DNA of 64,000 bases from Rheinheimera sp. (GCF_030824435.1 NZ_JAVBXS010000018.1:62001-126000); one strand, 5' to 3'; numbered from the stretch's first letter, positions 34,092 through 45,002 are shown. Program-made: numbers and translations. Notes: generated from the sequence alone by a model not told the origin.

Positions 34092-35156
34092 TTATTTAAT
34101 GTTCGGAGTGAGCTTTCCCGACTCATATAACTTCACCATTTTCTCAAGAGAAATGGCTTTTATTTTTGACGCCTGACCAGCAGCCCCAAAGGCCTGGTAG
34201 CGATCTTTACAAATATCCGTCATCGCAATAACAGATGCTTGTAAATACTTGCGTGGATCAAACTCTGCCGGGTGTTGTGCCATAAAACGCCGGATAGCAC
34301 CTGTTGAGGCTAAACGCAAATCAGTGTCGATGTTTATTTTACGAACGCCGTGTTTGATCCCTTCCTGGATTTGTTCTACCGGAACACCATAAGTTTCCGG
34401 AATTTTACCGCCGAATTCATTAATAACAGCCAACCATTCCTGAGGCACTGAACTTGAGCCATGCATCACTAAGTGGGTGTCCGGAATACGGGCATGAATT
34501 TCTTTAATACGGTCAATGGCCAGAATATCGCCCGTTGGCGGACGGCTGAATTTGTATGCACCATGCGAAGTGCCACAAGCAATGGCCAACGCATCAACAC
34601 CTGTTGCTTTGACAAACTGCGCTGCTTCTTCCGGGTCTGTTAACATCTGGTCATGACTTAATACACAATCAGCACCGATACCGTCTTCTTCACCTGCAGC
34701 GCCTGTTTCGAGACTGCCAAGACATCCCAGTTCGCCTTCGACAGACACGCCACCTGCGTGCGCCATCTCAACAACACGGCGGGTCACATCAACGTTGTAA
34801 TCATAATCTGTCGGTGTTTTACCATCAGTGCCTAAAGAGCCGTCCATCATCACTGATGAAAAACCAAGCTGAATGGCTTGTAAACAAATTGCCGGTGACG
34901 TGCCATGATCCTGATGCATCACCACAGGGATATGCGGAAACTCTTCCACAGCAGCCAGAATCAGATGACGCAAAAAAGGTGCTCCGGCATACTTGCGGGC
35001 ACCGGCTGACGCCTGCACTATCACCGGGCTGTCAGTTGCATCGGCAGCCATCATGATGGCGCGCATTTGTTCAAGGTTGTTGACGTTAAATGCGGGTACT
35101 GCGTAACCAAATTCAGCCGCATGATCCAGCATCTGACGTAACGATATTAAAGCCAT
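34092..35156 (-). CDS. fba: Fructose-bisphosphate aldolase, class II (subtype B)
   Basis: A 354-residue zinc aldolase that splits fructose 1,6-bisphosphate to dihydroxyacetone phosphate and glyceraldehyde 3-phosphate. [14 protein letters not shown] holds the metal His and catalytic Asp, [14 protein letters not shown] is the second metal region, and [12 protein letters not shown] and [14 protein letters not shown] are phosphate-binding loops. The sequence resembles the Calvin-cycle-type subtype ([13 protein letters not shown] start) rather than E. coli FbaA. It lies downstream of pgk by about 120 bp on the same strand. Confidence 0.94.
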   Translation of the reverse strand: MALISLRQMLDHAAEFGYAVPAFNVNNLEQMRAIMMAADATDSPVIVQASAGARKYAGAPFLRHLILAAVEEFPHIPVVMHQDHGTSPAICLQAIQLGFSSVMMDGSLGTDGKTPTDYDYNVDVTRRVVEMAHAGGVSVEGELGCLGSLETGAAGEEDGIGADCVLSHDQMLTDPEEAAQFVKATGVDALAIACGTSHGAYKFSRPPTGDILAIDRIKEIHARIPDTHLVMHGSSSVPQEWLAVINEFGGKIPETYGVPVEQIQEGIKHGVRKINIDTDLRLASTGAIRRFMAQHPAEFDPRKYLQASVIAMTDICKDRYQAFGAAGQASKIKAISLEKMVKLYESGKLTPNIK

Positions 35157-35275
35157 AGTTGTCTCTCTTTACTGTAGGGTATCAGGGAATACAGCGTTTC
35201 AACCCGCCCAGTCTTTGCCGGGTGCCAGATAGTTCTGGTCATAAGGTTTAATGCCACTGCATATTAATCAAAGTT

Positions 35276-36457
35276 TTACATCGTTTTTGCACGCTGCTCA
35301 AGAATTTCAACCGCAGGTAACACTTTACCTTCTAAAAACTCCAGGAAAGCACCACCACCTGTTGAGATATACGAAATCCGATCTGCAACACCATATTTAT
35401 CAATAGCCGCTAAAGTGTCACCACCGCCGGCAATCGAAAAGGCATCACTTTGTGCTATAGCTTCAGCAATTGCTTTAGTACCTGCAGCAAACTGGTCAAA
35501 TTCAAATACACCTACAGGACCATTCCAGACAATGGTGCCGGCAGTTTTCAGGATCTTAACTAAATCTGCGGTACTGTCTGGTCCAATATCAAAAATCATG
35601 TCATCAGCGGCAATGGCTGCAACTTGTTTTAACTCAGCAACAGCGTCTTCACTAAAAGCTTTACCCGTCACCACATCAGTAGGAACCGGAATATTACCGC
35701 CGTTCGCTTTGGCTGCAGCCATCAGACGCGCAGCTTCTGGAATTAAGTCGTTTTCACACAGCGACTTACCAACATTGTGGCCTGTTGCCGCAATAAAGGT
35801 ATTGGCAATACCACCACCAACCACCAGTTGATCAACCACAGTCGACAAAGACTCAAGCACTGTCAGTTTAGTCGAAACTTTTGAACCGCCAACAATAGCA
35901 ACTAAAGGGCGTTTTGGATTTTTAAGCGCAGCTGCCAAAGCGTCAAGCTCAGCTGCCAGCAACGGGCCAGCGCAAGCAACAGGGGCAAAACGGGCGACAC
36001 CATGAGTAGTGGCCTGAGCGCGGTGAGCCGTCCCAAAAGCGTCCATCACAAAAACATCACATAAAGCCGCCAGTTTGCGTGACAAAGCCTCGTCGTTTTT
36101 ACCTTCGCCTTTGTTAAAACGTACGTTTTCAAACACCACGACTTCACCGGCAGCCAGCTCAATACCATTCAGGTAATCTGTTGCTAACCGAACCGGAGCT
36201 TTTAATGCAGACTTCAGATAGTCGACCACAGGCAACATCGAGAATTCGGCGTCATAAACGCCCTCTTCCGGCCGGCCCAGATGCGAGCAAACCATCACTT
36301 TGGCGCCTTTGGCCAGTGCCAGTTCAATTGTTGGTAAAGCCGCACGTAACCGGGCATCCGAGGTGACTTTGCCGTTTTTTACCGGCACGTTCAGATCTTC
36401 GCGGATAAGCACACGTTTTCCGGCTAAATCCAAATCAGCCATCTTAATTACTGACAT
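35276..36457 (-). CDS. pgk: Phosphoglycerate kinase
   Basis: A 393-residue glycolytic enzyme converting 1,3-bisphosphoglycerate and ADP to 3-phosphoglycerate and ATP. The N-terminal substrate site has [13 protein letters not shown] and SHLGRP; the nucleotide side has [10 protein letters not shown] and the C-terminal loop [22 protein letters not shown] about 7 nt before the ATG confirms the start, which lies inside the end of epd (14-nt overlap). The order epd-pgk-fba is the same as in E. coli. Confidence 0.96.
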   Translation of the reverse strand: MSVIKMADLDLAGKRVLIREDLNVPVKNGKVTSDARLRAALPTIELALAKGAKVMVCSHLGRPEEGVYDAEFSMLPVVDYLKSALKAPVRLATDYLNGIELAAGEVVVFENVRFNKGEGKNDEALSRKLAALCDVFVMDAFGTAHRAQATTHGVARFAPVACAGPLLAAELDALAAALKNPKRPLVAIVGGSKVSTKLTVLESLSTVVDQLVVGGGIANTFIAATGHNVGKSLCENDLIPEAARLMAAAKANGGNIPVPTDVVTGKAFSEDAVAELKQVAAIAADDMIFDIGPDSTADLVKILKTAGTIVWNGPVGVFEFDQFAAGTKAIAEAIAQSDAFSIAGGGDTLAAIDKYGVADRISYISTGGGAFLEFLEGKVLPAVEILEQRAKTM

Positions 36458-37496
36458 GACAAACTCCTTCTGAAAGAAAAGTAGAATCTGATTGCATCAT
36501 GGCAAGGGCGGTGTCGATCATCCGGTTGGCAAAGCCCCACTCGTTGTCACACCAAACCAGACACTTCACCAGTCTTTTATGACTGACACGGGTCTGAGAG
36601 CCATCCACGATGCAGGAATGTGGATCATGATTAAAGTCGACCGACACCAAAGGCTCTTCGGTGTAGTCCAGAATCTGCGGTAATAAATTTGTTTTGGCAT
36701 TTTTTAAAGCGGCGTTCACTTCTGCCACTGTCACATCCTGATGCAGGGTGACACTTAAATCCATGGCCGTCACATTCAGCGTCGGCACGCGCACTGCAAT
36801 GGCCTCAAACCGACCGGCCAGATGCGGCATGATGCGTTCAATACCCCGGGCAAGTTTAGTGTCAACCGGAATAATAGACTGGCTGGCAGCTCTGGTACGG
36901 CGTAAATCCGGATGATAAGCGTCAATCACCTGCTGGTCATGCATTGAAGCGTGAATGGTGGTGATAGTGCCACTTTCCACACCAAAAACTTCATCCAATA
37001 CACTTAAGACCGGCACTATACAGTTGGTGGTGCAGGAGCCGGCAGAAACCACCCGCATTGTCGGGGTCAGTTGTTGATGATTCACCCCAAAAATCACAGT
37101 AGCGTCGATATCGTGGCCTGCCGGATGCGAAAACAGCACCTTTTTGGCGCCGGCTGTTAAATGCAACATCGCATCAGCGCGGCTTGAAAATACACCAGTG
37201 CATTCTAAAACCACATCAACATTGAGTTCTGCCCAGGGCAAAGTTGCCGGATCAGCCAGATGAAACAGCGTAATTACATCCCCTGCCACGCTCAGCTCTT
37301 GCTGGTTGAGCTCAACCGGAAAATGAAAACGGCCATGGGAACTATCATATTTCAGCAAATGCGCCATGCCTTTGGCATCCGCCAGCTCATTGATAGCAAC
37401 CACCTGGATCTGCTGCTGCAGATTATTTTCATAAATGGCACGCAGAATATTGCGACCGATCCGGCCAAAGCCGTTTATTGCAACTCGAATAGTCAT
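36444..37496 (-). CDS. epd: Erythrose-4-phosphate dehydrogenase
   Basis: A 350-residue GAPDH-like enzyme that oxidises erythrose 4-phosphate to 4-phosphoerythronate, the first step towards pyridoxal phosphate. It has the NAD site [12 protein letters not shown] (4-15), the catalytic SAGSCTTNC with Cys155, and [12 protein letters not shown] near the end. [20 protein letters not shown] is typical of Epd rather than glycolytic GAPDH, as is its position before pgk. It overlaps pgk by 14 nt. Confidence 0.93.
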   Translation of the reverse strand: MTIRVAINGFGRIGRNILRAIYENNLQQQIQVVAINELADAKGMAHLLKYDSSHGRFHFPVELNQQELSVAGDVITLFHLADPATLPWAELNVDVVLECTGVFSSRADAMLHLTAGAKKVLFSHPAGHDIDATVIFGVNHQQLTPTMRVVSAGSCTTNCIVPVLSVLDEVFGVESGTITTIHASMHDQQVIDAYHPDLRRTRAASQSIIPVDTKLARGIERIMPHLAGRFEAIAVRVPTLNVTAMDLSVTLHQDVTVAEVNAALKNAKTNLLPQILDYTEEPLVSVDFNHDPHSCIVDGSQTRVSHKRLVKCLVWCDNEWGFANRMIDTALAMMQSDSTFLSEGVCHVSN

Positions 37497-37520
37497 GCTG
37501 TTCCGAAATTCAGTTAAAGC

Positions 37521-37541
37521 AAAGGGGCAATCTGCCCCTTT
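37521..37541. terminator. Hairpin between tktA and epd
   Basis: AAAGGGGCA and TGCCCCTTT form a 9-bp stem with a 3-nt loop. The following minus-strand sequence is only moderately T-rich, so it may be a weak terminator or attenuator rather than a strong stop. Confidence 0.6.
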
Positions 37542-37552
37542 ATTTGTTGGGA

Positions 37553-39550
37553 TTAACCCAATAACTCTTCGGCGGCCGCCAGTACTTTGGCGGTGGTAAT
37601 ACCGAAATATTCAAACAGCTGCTCGGCTGGCGCAGATTCACCAAAGCTGGTCATGCCGATGATTTTGCCGGTTAAACCAACGTATTTGTACCAGCAGTCA
37701 ACAATACCAGCTTCAACAGCAACACGTTTGGTGACTGTAGATGGCAGTACAGCTTCACGGTAAGCGGCGTCCTGCGCTTCAAACACGTCAGTTGATGGCA
37801 TAGAAACCACCCGCACTTTTTTGCCTTTGGCTGTTAACTGAGCTGCTGCCTGCACCGCCAGCTCTACTTCTGAACCAGTGGCAATAAAAATCAGCTCTGG
37901 CGTGCCAGCACAATCGACCAGCACATAACCACCTCGGCGAATATCAGCAACCTGTGCTGGCGTGCGAGCTTGTTGGGCTAAATTCTGGCGGGTGAAAATT
38001 AACGTAGTTGGGCCTTCGGTGCGTTCAATGGCTGCTTGCCATGCCACTGCCGACTCCACCTGGTCGCACGGGCGCCAGTTCATCAGGTTTGGTGTCACAC
38101 GCAATGAAGCTAATTGTTCCACCGGTTGGTGGGTTGGGCCATCTTCACCCAAACCAATTGAATCGTGGGTGTAGACAAAAATCACCCGTTGTTTCATTAA
38201 AGCGGCCATACGCACTGCGTTACGGGCATATTCCATAAACATCAGGAAAGTGGCGCCGTAAGGAATAAAACCACCGTGCAGCGCTATACCATTCATGATG
38301 GCGGACATACCAAATTCACGTACACCGTAATACAGGTAATTACCGCTGGCATCTTCGTTACTGACGCCTTTACTGCCAGACCAGATGGTCAGGTTAGAAC
38401 CCGCTAAATCAGCAGATCCACCCAACATTTCCGGCAATAATGGGCCAAAAGCGTTTAAGGCATTTTGTGAAGCTTTACGGCTGGCAATAGCAGCTGGCGT
38501 TGCCTGCAATTGGGCAATATAAGCATCTGACTTTTCACGCCAATCAGTTGGCAACTCGCCCGCTAAACGGCGTGACAATTCTGCTGCCAGTTCTGGATGC
38601 GCAGCTGCATAAGCGGCAAATTGTTGTTGCCAGCTTTGCTGAGCGGCAGCGCCTTTGGCTTTTGCACTCCAGCCTTCATAGATGTCGGCCGGGATCTCAA
38701 ATGGTGCATGTTCCCATTGCAAAAACTCACGGGAAGCGGCAATTTCTGCGTCACCCAGCGGTGCGCCGTGACAGTCGTGGCTGCCTGATTTATTCGGCGA
38801 GCCATAACCAATAATGGTTTTGCAACAAATTAAAGTAGGTTTGTCGGTCACGGCACGGGCTTCATCAATAGCGGCTCGTACAGCTTCTGAATCATGACCG
38901 TCGATGTTGCGCACCACATGCCAGCCATAAGCTTCAAAACGGGCCGGGGTATCATCGGTAAACCAGCCTTCAACATGACCGTCAATAGAAATACCGTTGT
39001 CATCCCAAAAAGCGATGAGTTTACCCAGGCCTAAAGTGCCGGCCAGAGAACAGGCTTCGTGAGAAATACCTTCCATTAAACAGCCATCACCTAAAAAGGT
39101 GTAAGTGTGGTGATCAACAATGTTGTGACCAGGACGGTTAAACTGAGCCGCCAGTGCTTTTTCTGCAATCGCCATACCCACTGCATTGGTAATGCCCTGG
39201 CCTAAAGGCCCAGTGGTGGTTTCAACACCAGGTGCATAACCATACTCAGGGTGACCCGGTGTTCTTGAATGTAATTGACGGAACTGTTTTAAATCGTCAA
39301 TAGATAAATCGTAACCTGATAAATGCAACAGAGAATACAACAGCATAGAGCCGTGACCATTGGAGAGAATAAATCGGTCACGATTTGGCCAGCCCGGATC
39401 CTGTGGATTGTGGTTTAAATAATCCCGCCACAGTACTTCGGCGATATCCGCCATGCCCATAGGTGCACCTGGGTGACCCGATTTGGCTTTTTGTACTGCA
39501 TCCATGCTCAGGGCGCGGATGGCGTTGGCGAGTTGTTTACGAGATGGCAT
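37553..39550 (-). CDS. tktA: Transketolase
   Basis: A 665-residue thiamine-diphosphate enzyme of the pentose phosphate pathway. [17 protein letters not shown] and [10 protein letters not shown] line the N-terminal active site; [13 protein letters not shown] to [15 protein letters not shown] is the ThDP/Mg motif; [20 protein letters not shown] belongs to the Pyr domain. ATG 39550 is used because AGGAG lies 5 nt before it; a GTG two codons earlier overlaps that ribosome site. It is divergent from metK and heads the tktA-epd-pgk-fba block. Confidence 0.95.
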   Translation of the reverse strand: MPSRKQLANAIRALSMDAVQKAKSGHPGAPMGMADIAEVLWRDYLNHNPQDPGWPNRDRFILSNGHGSMLLYSLLHLSGYDLSIDDLKQFRQLHSRTPGHPEYGYAPGVETTTGPLGQGITNAVGMAIAEKALAAQFNRPGHNIVDHHTYTFLGDGCLMEGISHEACSLAGTLGLGKLIAFWDDNGISIDGHVEGWFTDDTPARFEAYGWHVVRNIDGHDSEAVRAAIDEARAVTDKPTLICCKTIIGYGSPNKSGSHDCHGAPLGDAEIAASREFLQWEHAPFEIPADIYEGWSAKAKGAAAQQSWQQQFAAYAAAHPELAAELSRRLAGELPTDWREKSDAYIAQLQATPAAIASRKASQNALNAFGPLLPEMLGGSADLAGSNLTIWSGSKGVSNEDASGNYLYYGVREFGMSAIMNGIALHGGFIPYGATFLMFMEYARNAVRMAALMKQRVIFVYTHDSIGLGEDGPTHQPVEQLASLRVTPNLMNWRPCDQVESAVAWQAAIERTEGPTTLIFTRQNLAQQARTPAQVADIRRGGYVLVDCAGTPELIFIATGSEVELAVQAAAQLTAKGKKVRVVSMPSTDVFEAQDAAYREAVLPSTVTKRVAVEAGIVDCWYKYVGLTGKIIGMTSFGESAPAEQLFEYFGITTAKVLAAAEELLG

Positions 39551-39890
39551 TGTCACTCCTGCTACTTTTGTCAGATGGTTATCCGGTTATTGTGGTCTTC
39601 AACGCAGAGTCGCTCTGACGGCGTAACATTGTGCTGCGTTGGCTTTTTTACATGGTGGCATTAGTTCGGCGGTATTTTCCCAGAGCCACAGACTATTGGC
39701 AAATTTTAATCTTCAAACAGGGCTTTATTCACAAAGTTTTGATCCGCTTTTGCGATAGAGCGTATAGTGACAGCATGAAAGACGTCCGGGCGGCAGAAAA
39801 TGCTGGCAATGGCATTTTACTTTCTCTAGAATACGCAGCCCAAAATTCCAGCGCCTGGCGCATTAACAACCAACTTGTGGAACACGTTAC
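39551..39890. other. Intergenic region between tktA and metK
   Basis: About 340 bp holding divergent promoters. On the plus strand a TTGATC/TATAGT pair (18-bp spacer) is a likely metK promoter. A frame running from 39631 into metK overlaps the true metK frame and is not a gene. No SAM riboswitch core was recognised. Confidence 0.5.
39739..39768 (+). promoter_or_regulatory. Candidate sigma-70 promoter of metK
   Basis: TTGATC (39739-39744) and TATAGT (39763-39768) are separated by 18 bp, placing transcription near 39775 with a 115-nt leader. AGACGTCC at 39780-39787 resembles one MetJ half-box (consensus AGACGTCT), but the adjoining octamers do not match, so MetJ control is only a possibility. 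Confidence 0.4.
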
Positions 39891-41042
39891 ATGGCACAAC
39901 ACATTTTTACCTCAGAATCTGTTTCTGAAGGACATCCGGATAAGATCGCTGACCAGATTTCTGATGCGGTACTGGACGCCATTCTGGAACAAGATCCAAA
40001 AGCCCGTGTCGCCTGCGAAACTTTCGTTAAGACCGGTATGGTACTGGTTGGTGGTGAAATCACAACTTCGGCCTGGGTTGATATTGAAGAATTAACCCGC
40101 AGCACTATCCGTGAAATCGGTTATGTGCATTCTGATATGGGTTTTGATGCCAATTCCTGCGCTGTGTTAAGCGCTATTGGTAAACAATCACCAGACATCA
40201 ATCAGGGTGTTGATAAAAAAGACCCGCGTGATCAGGGTGCAGGCGACCAGGGTCTGATGTTTGGTTATGCCAGCAACGAAACTGATGTATTAATGCCGGC
40301 ACCTATTACTTATTCACACCGTCTGGTACAGCAACAGGCCAAAGTGCGCAAAGACGGCACCCTGCCCTGGTTACGTCCTGATGCAAAATCTCAGCTGTCT
40401 TTTATTTATGAAAACGGCAAGCCTGTTGGTATTGATGCTGTGGTTTTGTCCACCCAACACTGCGATACCATTTCTACCCCGGATTTACGTGAAGCTGTGA
40501 TGGAGCACATTATTAAGCCTGTGCTGCCAGCTGAATGGTTAACTAAAAACACTAAGTTTTTTATTAATCCAACAGGTCGTTTTGTGATTGGTGGCCCTAT
40601 GGGCGACTGTGGTTTAACCGGACGTAAAATCATCGTCGACAGTTACGGTGGTATGGCTCGTCACGGTGGTGGTGCTTTCTCTGGTAAAGATCCATCCAAA
40701 GTTGACCGTTCAGCTGCTTATGCTGCCCGTTATGTTGCCAAAAACATTGTGGCTGCCGGTCTTGCTGAACGTTGTGAAATTCAGGTGTCTTATGCCATTG
40801 GTGTAGCAGAGCCTACCTCAATCAGTCTGGAAACTTTTGGTACCAGCAAGATGGAAGAGCACCAGTTAATTGCGCTTATCCGCCGTCATTTTGACCTGCG
40901 CCCTTATGGTCTGATTGAAATGCTGCAACTGGAACGTCCAATCTACCGCGCAACAGCTGCTTATGGTCACTTTGGCCGTAACGAGTTCCCTTGGGAGCAA
41001 ACCGACAAAGCGGCCGCGCTGCGCGCTGACGCAGGTTTGTAA
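39891..41042 (+). CDS. metK: S-adenosylmethionine synthetase
   Basis: A 383-residue enzyme making SAM from methionine and ATP. It has [16 protein letters not shown] (14-29), the hexapeptide-type [12 protein letters not shown] (about 113-124), and the P-loop-like [19 protein letters not shown] (about 257-275). Length and motifs are normal for the family. It is divergent from tktA; a strong terminator follows. Confidence 0.97.
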   Translation: MAQHIFTSESVSEGHPDKIADQISDAVLDAILEQDPKARVACETFVKTGMVLVGGEITTSAWVDIEELTRSTIREIGYVHSDMGFDANSCAVLSAIGKQSPDINQGVDKKDPRDQGAGDQGLMFGYASNETDVLMPAPITYSHRLVQQQAKVRKDGTLPWLRPDAKSQLSFIYENGKPVGIDAVVLSTQHCDTISTPDLREAVMEHIIKPVLPAEWLTKNTKFFINPTGRFVIGGPMGDCGLTGRKIIVDSYGGMARHGGGAFSGKDPSKVDRSAAYAARYVAKNIVAAGLAERCEIQVSYAIGVAEPTSISLETFGTSKMEEHQLIALIRRHFDLRPYGLIEMLQLERPIYRATAAYGHFGRNEFPWEQTDKAAALRADAGL

Positions 41043-41070
41043 AACAGCAGTACAGCTGTTTTATGCCGTG

Positions 41071-41096
41071 AAAAGGAGAGCTCAGGCTCTCCTTTT
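41071..41096 (+). terminator. Terminator after metK
   Basis: AAAAGGAGAGC, a TCAG loop and GCTCTCCTTTTT form a strong hairpin with a T-run. A smaller AAACAGC/GCTGTTT hairpin at 41042-41062 lies just before it. Confidence 0.88.
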
Positions 41097-41270
41097 TGTT
41101 GTGCTTGCTCCAGGCTGATTTACAAAAAGTGCGATTCTCTGCACGAAAAAAGTCTTATCAAGTCATTCACAAATCAAATGTTTTTGTTGCGTTCACCAAC
41201 AGATATTTTTATAACTGGCTGTGAAAAATCACTTTATTCACTTCTGCAGCAACACTTATAAGGAAAAAAT

Positions 41271-42854
41271 ATGTCTGCACCAACTTCTCCGGCAGCTGAG
41301 CCTGCGCGCAATAACTGGCTGGATCGTAGCCTGAACACCATTGAACGTGTTGGCAATAAACTGCCTGATCCCGCTGTATTGTTTGCCTTATTTATGTTTG
41401 CGGTCTGGGTGATTTCCTGGGCTTTATCCGGCGTTACTTTTGCCGAGATTGACCCAAGAACAGGCCAGCCAATTCAAATTATCAATTTACTGGAAGGTGG
41501 TGCTTTTACCGCTTTTATGGCCAAAATGGTCACCACTTTTGTCAGCTTCCCGCCGCTGGGTGTGGTGTTGGTTGCTATGTTAGGTTTAGGCGTTGCCGAA
41601 TACACTGGTTTTATTAACGCTGGTTTACGTTCAATTTTGTCTTTTACGCCCAAAATGCTGCTGACGCCTGTGCTGATTGCCGTAGGCATTTTAAGCCACG
41701 TCGCAGTTGATGCCGGTTATGTACTGGTGATCCCGTTGGGCGCTGTGATTTTTTATGCGGCTGGCCGTCACCCACTGGCAGGTATTGCCGCTGCTTTTGC
41801 CGGGGTTTCCGGTGGTTTTTCCGCTTCATTATTTGTACCCAGCAGTCTGGACCCGCTCCTTGCCGGTTTAACTCAGGCTTCTGCCCGTTTGTCGGCCGAT
41901 CCGGCTGCTGCGAGCCTCGTGATCAACCCGCTGAATAACTATTTCTTTACCACAGCTTCTGCTTTTTTAATTATTCTGATTGGCTGGTTCTTAACTGACA
42001 AAGTGATTGAACCAAGACTGAAACACACTGTAGTAGATGGCGACCCGGCAACTTTGCCAAGCATGGACACTTTACAGCCACAAGAGCGCAAAGGTTTACG
42101 TTTTGCCATGTTGTCGATGCTGCTGGCCGCCGGCGCATTAATTATTTCGGCTTCACTGGAAGGTTCAGCCTGGCGTGGCACTGACGGTAGCTTAACCCAC
42201 AGCACAGCCCCTTTGATGCAATCTATTGTTGCCCTTATTCTGGTGTTTTTCTTAATTCCAGGTGTGGTGTACGGTTATGTCGCTGGTACAGTCAAAACCC
42301 ACAGAGATGTGATTCAGGGCATGAGTAAAGCCATGAGTGGCATGGGTTATTACATTGTGATGGCGTTTTTTTGTGCTCAGTTTATTTACGCTTTTGGTCA
42401 ATCAAATTTAGGCGCCCTTTTTGCGATTAAAGGCGCCAATGCATTAAAAGAAATGGCGCTGCCGCTGGGCGTGACCCTGATGGGCATAGTGCTGTTAACT
42501 GCAACAGTGAACTTACTGGTAGGTTCTGCTTCTGCCAAATGGGCGCTGATTGGTGCTGTGATGGTGCCTATGTTAATGCAACTGGGGGTATCCCCGGATC
42601 TGACCCAGGCCGCTTACCGGGTGGGCGACTCTTCTACCAATATTATCACGCCGTTAATGCCTTATTTCCCGCTGATTGTGGTGTTCTGTCAGAAGTACGT
42701 GAAATCTACAGGTATTGGCACTCTGATTGCCTTGATGTTGCCATTTTCAGTCACTTTACTGGTGCTGTGGACCTCTTTCCTGCTTGGTTTTTGGGCTTTG
42801 GATTTACCACTGGGTATAGGTTCAAGTTATACTTTCCCGGCCAGCAATGGCTAA
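41271..42854 (+). CDS. AbgT-family transporter (p-aminobenzoyl-glutamate transporter type)
   Basis: A 527-residue inner-membrane protein with about 11-13 hydrophobic helices. LDRSLNTIERVGNKLPDP at the start, SHVAVDAGYVLVIPLGAVIF in the middle and VGDSSTNIITPLMPYFPLIV near residue 450 are AbgT hallmarks. Family members import aminobenzoyl-glutamate or export sulfonamides using ion gradients; the sequence does not tell which. AAGGAAAAA precedes the ATG. It is a monocistronic unit between two terminators. Confidence 0.9.
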   Translation: MSAPTSPAAEPARNNWLDRSLNTIERVGNKLPDPAVLFALFMFAVWVISWALSGVTFAEIDPRTGQPIQIINLLEGGAFTAFMAKMVTTFVSFPPLGVVLVAMLGLGVAEYTGFINAGLRSILSFTPKMLLTPVLIAVGILSHVAVDAGYVLVIPLGAVIFYAAGRHPLAGIAAAFAGVSGGFSASLFVPSSLDPLLAGLTQASARLSADPAAASLVINPLNNYFFTTASAFLIILIGWFLTDKVIEPRLKHTVVDGDPATLPSMDTLQPQERKGLRFAMLSMLLAAGALIISASLEGSAWRGTDGSLTHSTAPLMQSIVALILVFFLIPGVVYGYVAGTVKTHRDVIQGMSKAMSGMGYYIVMAFFCAQFIYAFGQSNLGALFAIKGANALKEMALPLGVTLMGIVLLTATVNLLVGSASAKWALIGAVMVPMLMQLGVSPDLTQAAYRVGDSSTNIITPLMPYFPLIVVFCQKYVKSTGIGTLIALMLPFSVTLLVLWTSFLLGFWALDLPLGIGSSYTFPASNG

Positions 42855-42868
42855 GATTTTTACCTGAT

Positions 42869-42896
42869 AAAAAAGGCGCTTTAAGCGCCTTTTTTA
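42869..42896. terminator. Terminator after the AbgT-family gene
   Basis: AAAAAGGCGC, a TTTAA loop and GCGCCTTTTTT form a strong stem with T-runs on both strands. Confidence 0.88.
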
Positions 42897-42925
42897 TTGT
42901 TAAATCAAACACTAAGCTTGCTGTT

Positions 42926-42985
42926 TTATACGAGCCTGATTTATACGAGCCAGCCTTATACAAGCCTGATTTATGCAAGCCCGAT
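42926..42985. repeat. 15-bp direct tandem repeat, four units
   Basis: Four consecutive 15-bp units of the form TTATACGAGCCTGAT, with variants TTATACGAGCCAGCC, TTATACAAGCCTGAT and TTATGCAAGCCCGAT, run without gaps and end exactly at the stop codon of the ABC permease gene. The length is a multiple of three and there is no stop in some frames, but it lies after the terminator and outside recognisable genes. It may come from local duplication. Confidence 0.9.
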
Positions 42986-44005
42986 TTAGCGGCCATCTCC
43001 TTGCCAACGGAATAACCAGGCTGACAACAACAAAAACGACACTGTCATCAGGCTTAGTATGCCAATTGGATAATGCAGCTCAGATAAGGTAGCGCCGTCG
43101 GTCATAATAGCGCGGGCAGCGGCCACTAAATGGGTCAACGGCAATATATCCGCCAGCCATTGCAACACTTGCGGCGCACCTTCAAGGCTAAACCAGACGC
43201 CGGATAAAATCATCATGGGCCAGCTGGCCATATTCAGCATACCGCCGGTCAGCTCTTCAGAGCGTGAACGGCAAGCAATAAGTAAACCCAAAGAAATCAT
43301 CGCCATAGCTCCAAGTATGGTCACCAGCAATAAATCGATGTAACTGCCGAGCATGACAAAATCAAACAATAAATCACAACCGGCATAAATGGCGCTGGCA
43401 ATCACCAGCACAATACCTAATCTGGAAAGTACCTGAGCACTGACAAACTCAAAGGCTGTTAAAGGTGTGGCCTGCAGCCGTTTTAATACTGAATTTTTCC
43501 GGTAGCGCACCAATACATAACCCACGCCAAACAAACAAGAAAACATCATGTTCATGCCCAAAATGCCGGGCAGCGCCCAGTCGACATAACGGATATTCCG
43601 CCCTGTCACTGTCTCTTTTTGCGCTGACGGCAAACTTTGCAACAGCAGTTTTTCCGCCAGATAACCTTTGGCCGAATTGTCATTGAGCCAATAGCGGTTT
43701 TGCTGAAAATCCACCAGCAAATCAAGTTGATGGTGTTGTAGCTTTTTTAGTGCTTCTTGCGAAACCGCATAAGGTACAAATTCCAGATAACGGGTCTGCA
43801 TAAATGGCTGACTCTGATGGTTTATCGTACTGGCCTTTTGCAACACCCCTATTTTAAATTCGGCTTTATTGTCATTGCCAAACATCACCGCAAAACCTGC
43901 CACCAGCAGCACAGGGAAAATAAAATTCCAGGCCAATGACGACTTATCGCGCCAGAACTCCAGATTACGGGCTTTTAGCACCGCAAAAAAACGTCGAAAC
44001 TGCAT
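42986..44005 (-). CDS. ABC-2 type transporter permease
   Basis: A 339-residue permease. One helix lies near the N-terminus (SLAWNFIFPVLLVAGFAVMF), then a periplasmic loop to about residue 145, then five further helices including LPGILGMNMMFSCLFGVGYV and ILSGVWFSLEGAPQVLQWLA, the conserved C-terminal ABC-2 region. It pairs with the ATPase encoded 116 bp upstream and probably exports a drug, lipid or polymer; the substrate is unknown. The stop codon abuts the 15-bp tandem repeat. Confidence 0.88.
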   Translation of the reverse strand: MQFRRFFAVLKARNLEFWRDKSSLAWNFIFPVLLVAGFAVMFGNDNKAEFKIGVLQKASTINHQSQPFMQTRYLEFVPYAVSQEALKKLQHHQLDLLVDFQQNRYWLNDNSAKGYLAEKLLLQSLPSAQKETVTGRNIRYVDWALPGILGMNMMFSCLFGVGYVLVRYRKNSVLKRLQATPLTAFEFVSAQVLSRLGIVLVIASAIYAGCDLLFDFVMLGSYIDLLLVTILGAMAMISLGLLIACRSRSEELTGGMLNMASWPMMILSGVWFSLEGAPQVLQWLADILPLTHLVAAARAIMTDGATLSELHYPIGILSLMTVSFLLLSAWLFRWQGDGR

Positions 44006-44120
44006 TGTTATACTCCAAAAGCCAGGTTGCTTTGCCAGAATGTGCGCTTAAGAGCCCTGTTGGGCTGTTGCACCAAATGCCGCTGTGAGCCTTACAGGCG
44101 ACAATCGCAAGCCATATCAA

Positions 44121-45002
44121 TCAGGTCGCCAGACTATGACCTGTCAGTTTTAAAAATAAATCATCAAGATTCGCCGATTTAATAAAAAGCCCTTCCAGCG
44201 AAATGCCCTGCGCCAATAACATGGTCAGGGTCTGTTCCACATCAGGGCTACTGATCTGCAAATAGCCGCCGCTACGACTGATGCTGGCATGTGCTGGTAA
44301 CTGCGGCTGTTGGCCTCTGTCGGGTAACCGTATTAAAGCGCCACTAAAATGCTGATTTAACAGTGCTTCCGGTGTATCCAGCGCAATAATCCGGCCTTTA
44401 TCCATAATCAGAATGTCGTCACAAAGTTGTTCTGCTTCATCCATATAGTGGGTTGTCAGGATCACAGTTCTGCCTTGTTGTTTAATTTGTTCTATCAGTT
44501 GCCAGAAGTTGCGTCTGGCATGGGGATCCAGCCCTGTGGTCGGCTCATCCAGGAAAATAATTTGTGGTTTATTCACCAGCGCCAGCGCCAACAACAACCG
44601 CTGACGTTGACCACCGGACAATTTGCGATGGTCCCTGTCCAGCAATTCAGTTAAATCACACAAACTCATAAGATCTTGCAGATCTGCAGGTTCAGGGTAA
44701 AAAGCCGCAAACAGCTCCAGCGTCTCTTTGACCGTTAAAAAATCCTGCAAAGCGGTTTGCTGAAACTGGACGCCGAGTTGTCTGAAATCAGTTTTGCTGG
44801 CTTTTTTACCATGATAAAAAATATCGCCGCTGTCGGCTTCAACCAGCCCTTCCAGCATTTCAATGGTGGTGGTTTTGCCGGCACCATTTGGGCCTAACAA
44901 ACCAAAACAACGCCCCCGCTGCACAGCAAAACTGATACCGTCAACCGCCTTGACTTCACCATAATATTTTTTTAATTCACGCACTTGCAAAACTATGTCC
45001 AT
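44121..45002 (-). CDS. ABC transporter ATP-binding protein
   Basis: A protein of about 293 residues: Walker A GPNGAGKTT, Q-loop LGVQFQQTALQDFL, signature LSGGQRQRLLLALAL, Walker B IIFLDEPTTGLD and H-loop TTHYMDEAEQLC. A C-terminal regulatory stretch follows (SISRSGGYLQISSPDVEQTL), as in DrrA/CcmA-type exporters. ATG 45002 is chosen because GAGAG lies 5 nt upstream; alternative starts a few codons earlier are GTG and TTG. It energises the downstream permease and is divergent from rsmE. Confidence 0.93.
   Translation of the reverse strand: MDIVLQVRELKKYYGEVKAVDGISFAVQRGRCFGLLGPNGAGKTTTIEMLEGLVEADSGDIFYHGKKASKTDFRQLGVQFQQTALQDFLTVKETLELFAAFYPEPADLQDLMSLCDLTELLDRDHRKLSGGQRQRLLLALALVNKPQIIFLDEPTTGLDPHARRNFWQLIEQIKQQGRTVILTTHYMDEAEQLCDDILIMDKGRIIALDTPEALLNQHFSGALIRLPDRGQQPQLPAHASISRSGGYLQISSPDVEQTLTMLLAQGISLEGLFIKSANLDDLFLKLTGHSLAT

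Noticed and set aside
39631-40095. 154-codon frame across the metK leader and start
   Set aside because: It overlaps the metK coding sequence in another frame and shows no conserved pattern.
42926-42985. Tandem repeat considered as a CRISPR array
   Set aside because: The 15-bp units are contiguous without spacers and no cas gene is present.
42539-43015. Long frame at the end of the AbgT gene running through the tandem repeat
   Set aside because: Mostly out of frame inside the AbgT gene, passes through its terminator, and the repetitive end only reflects the 15-bp repeat.
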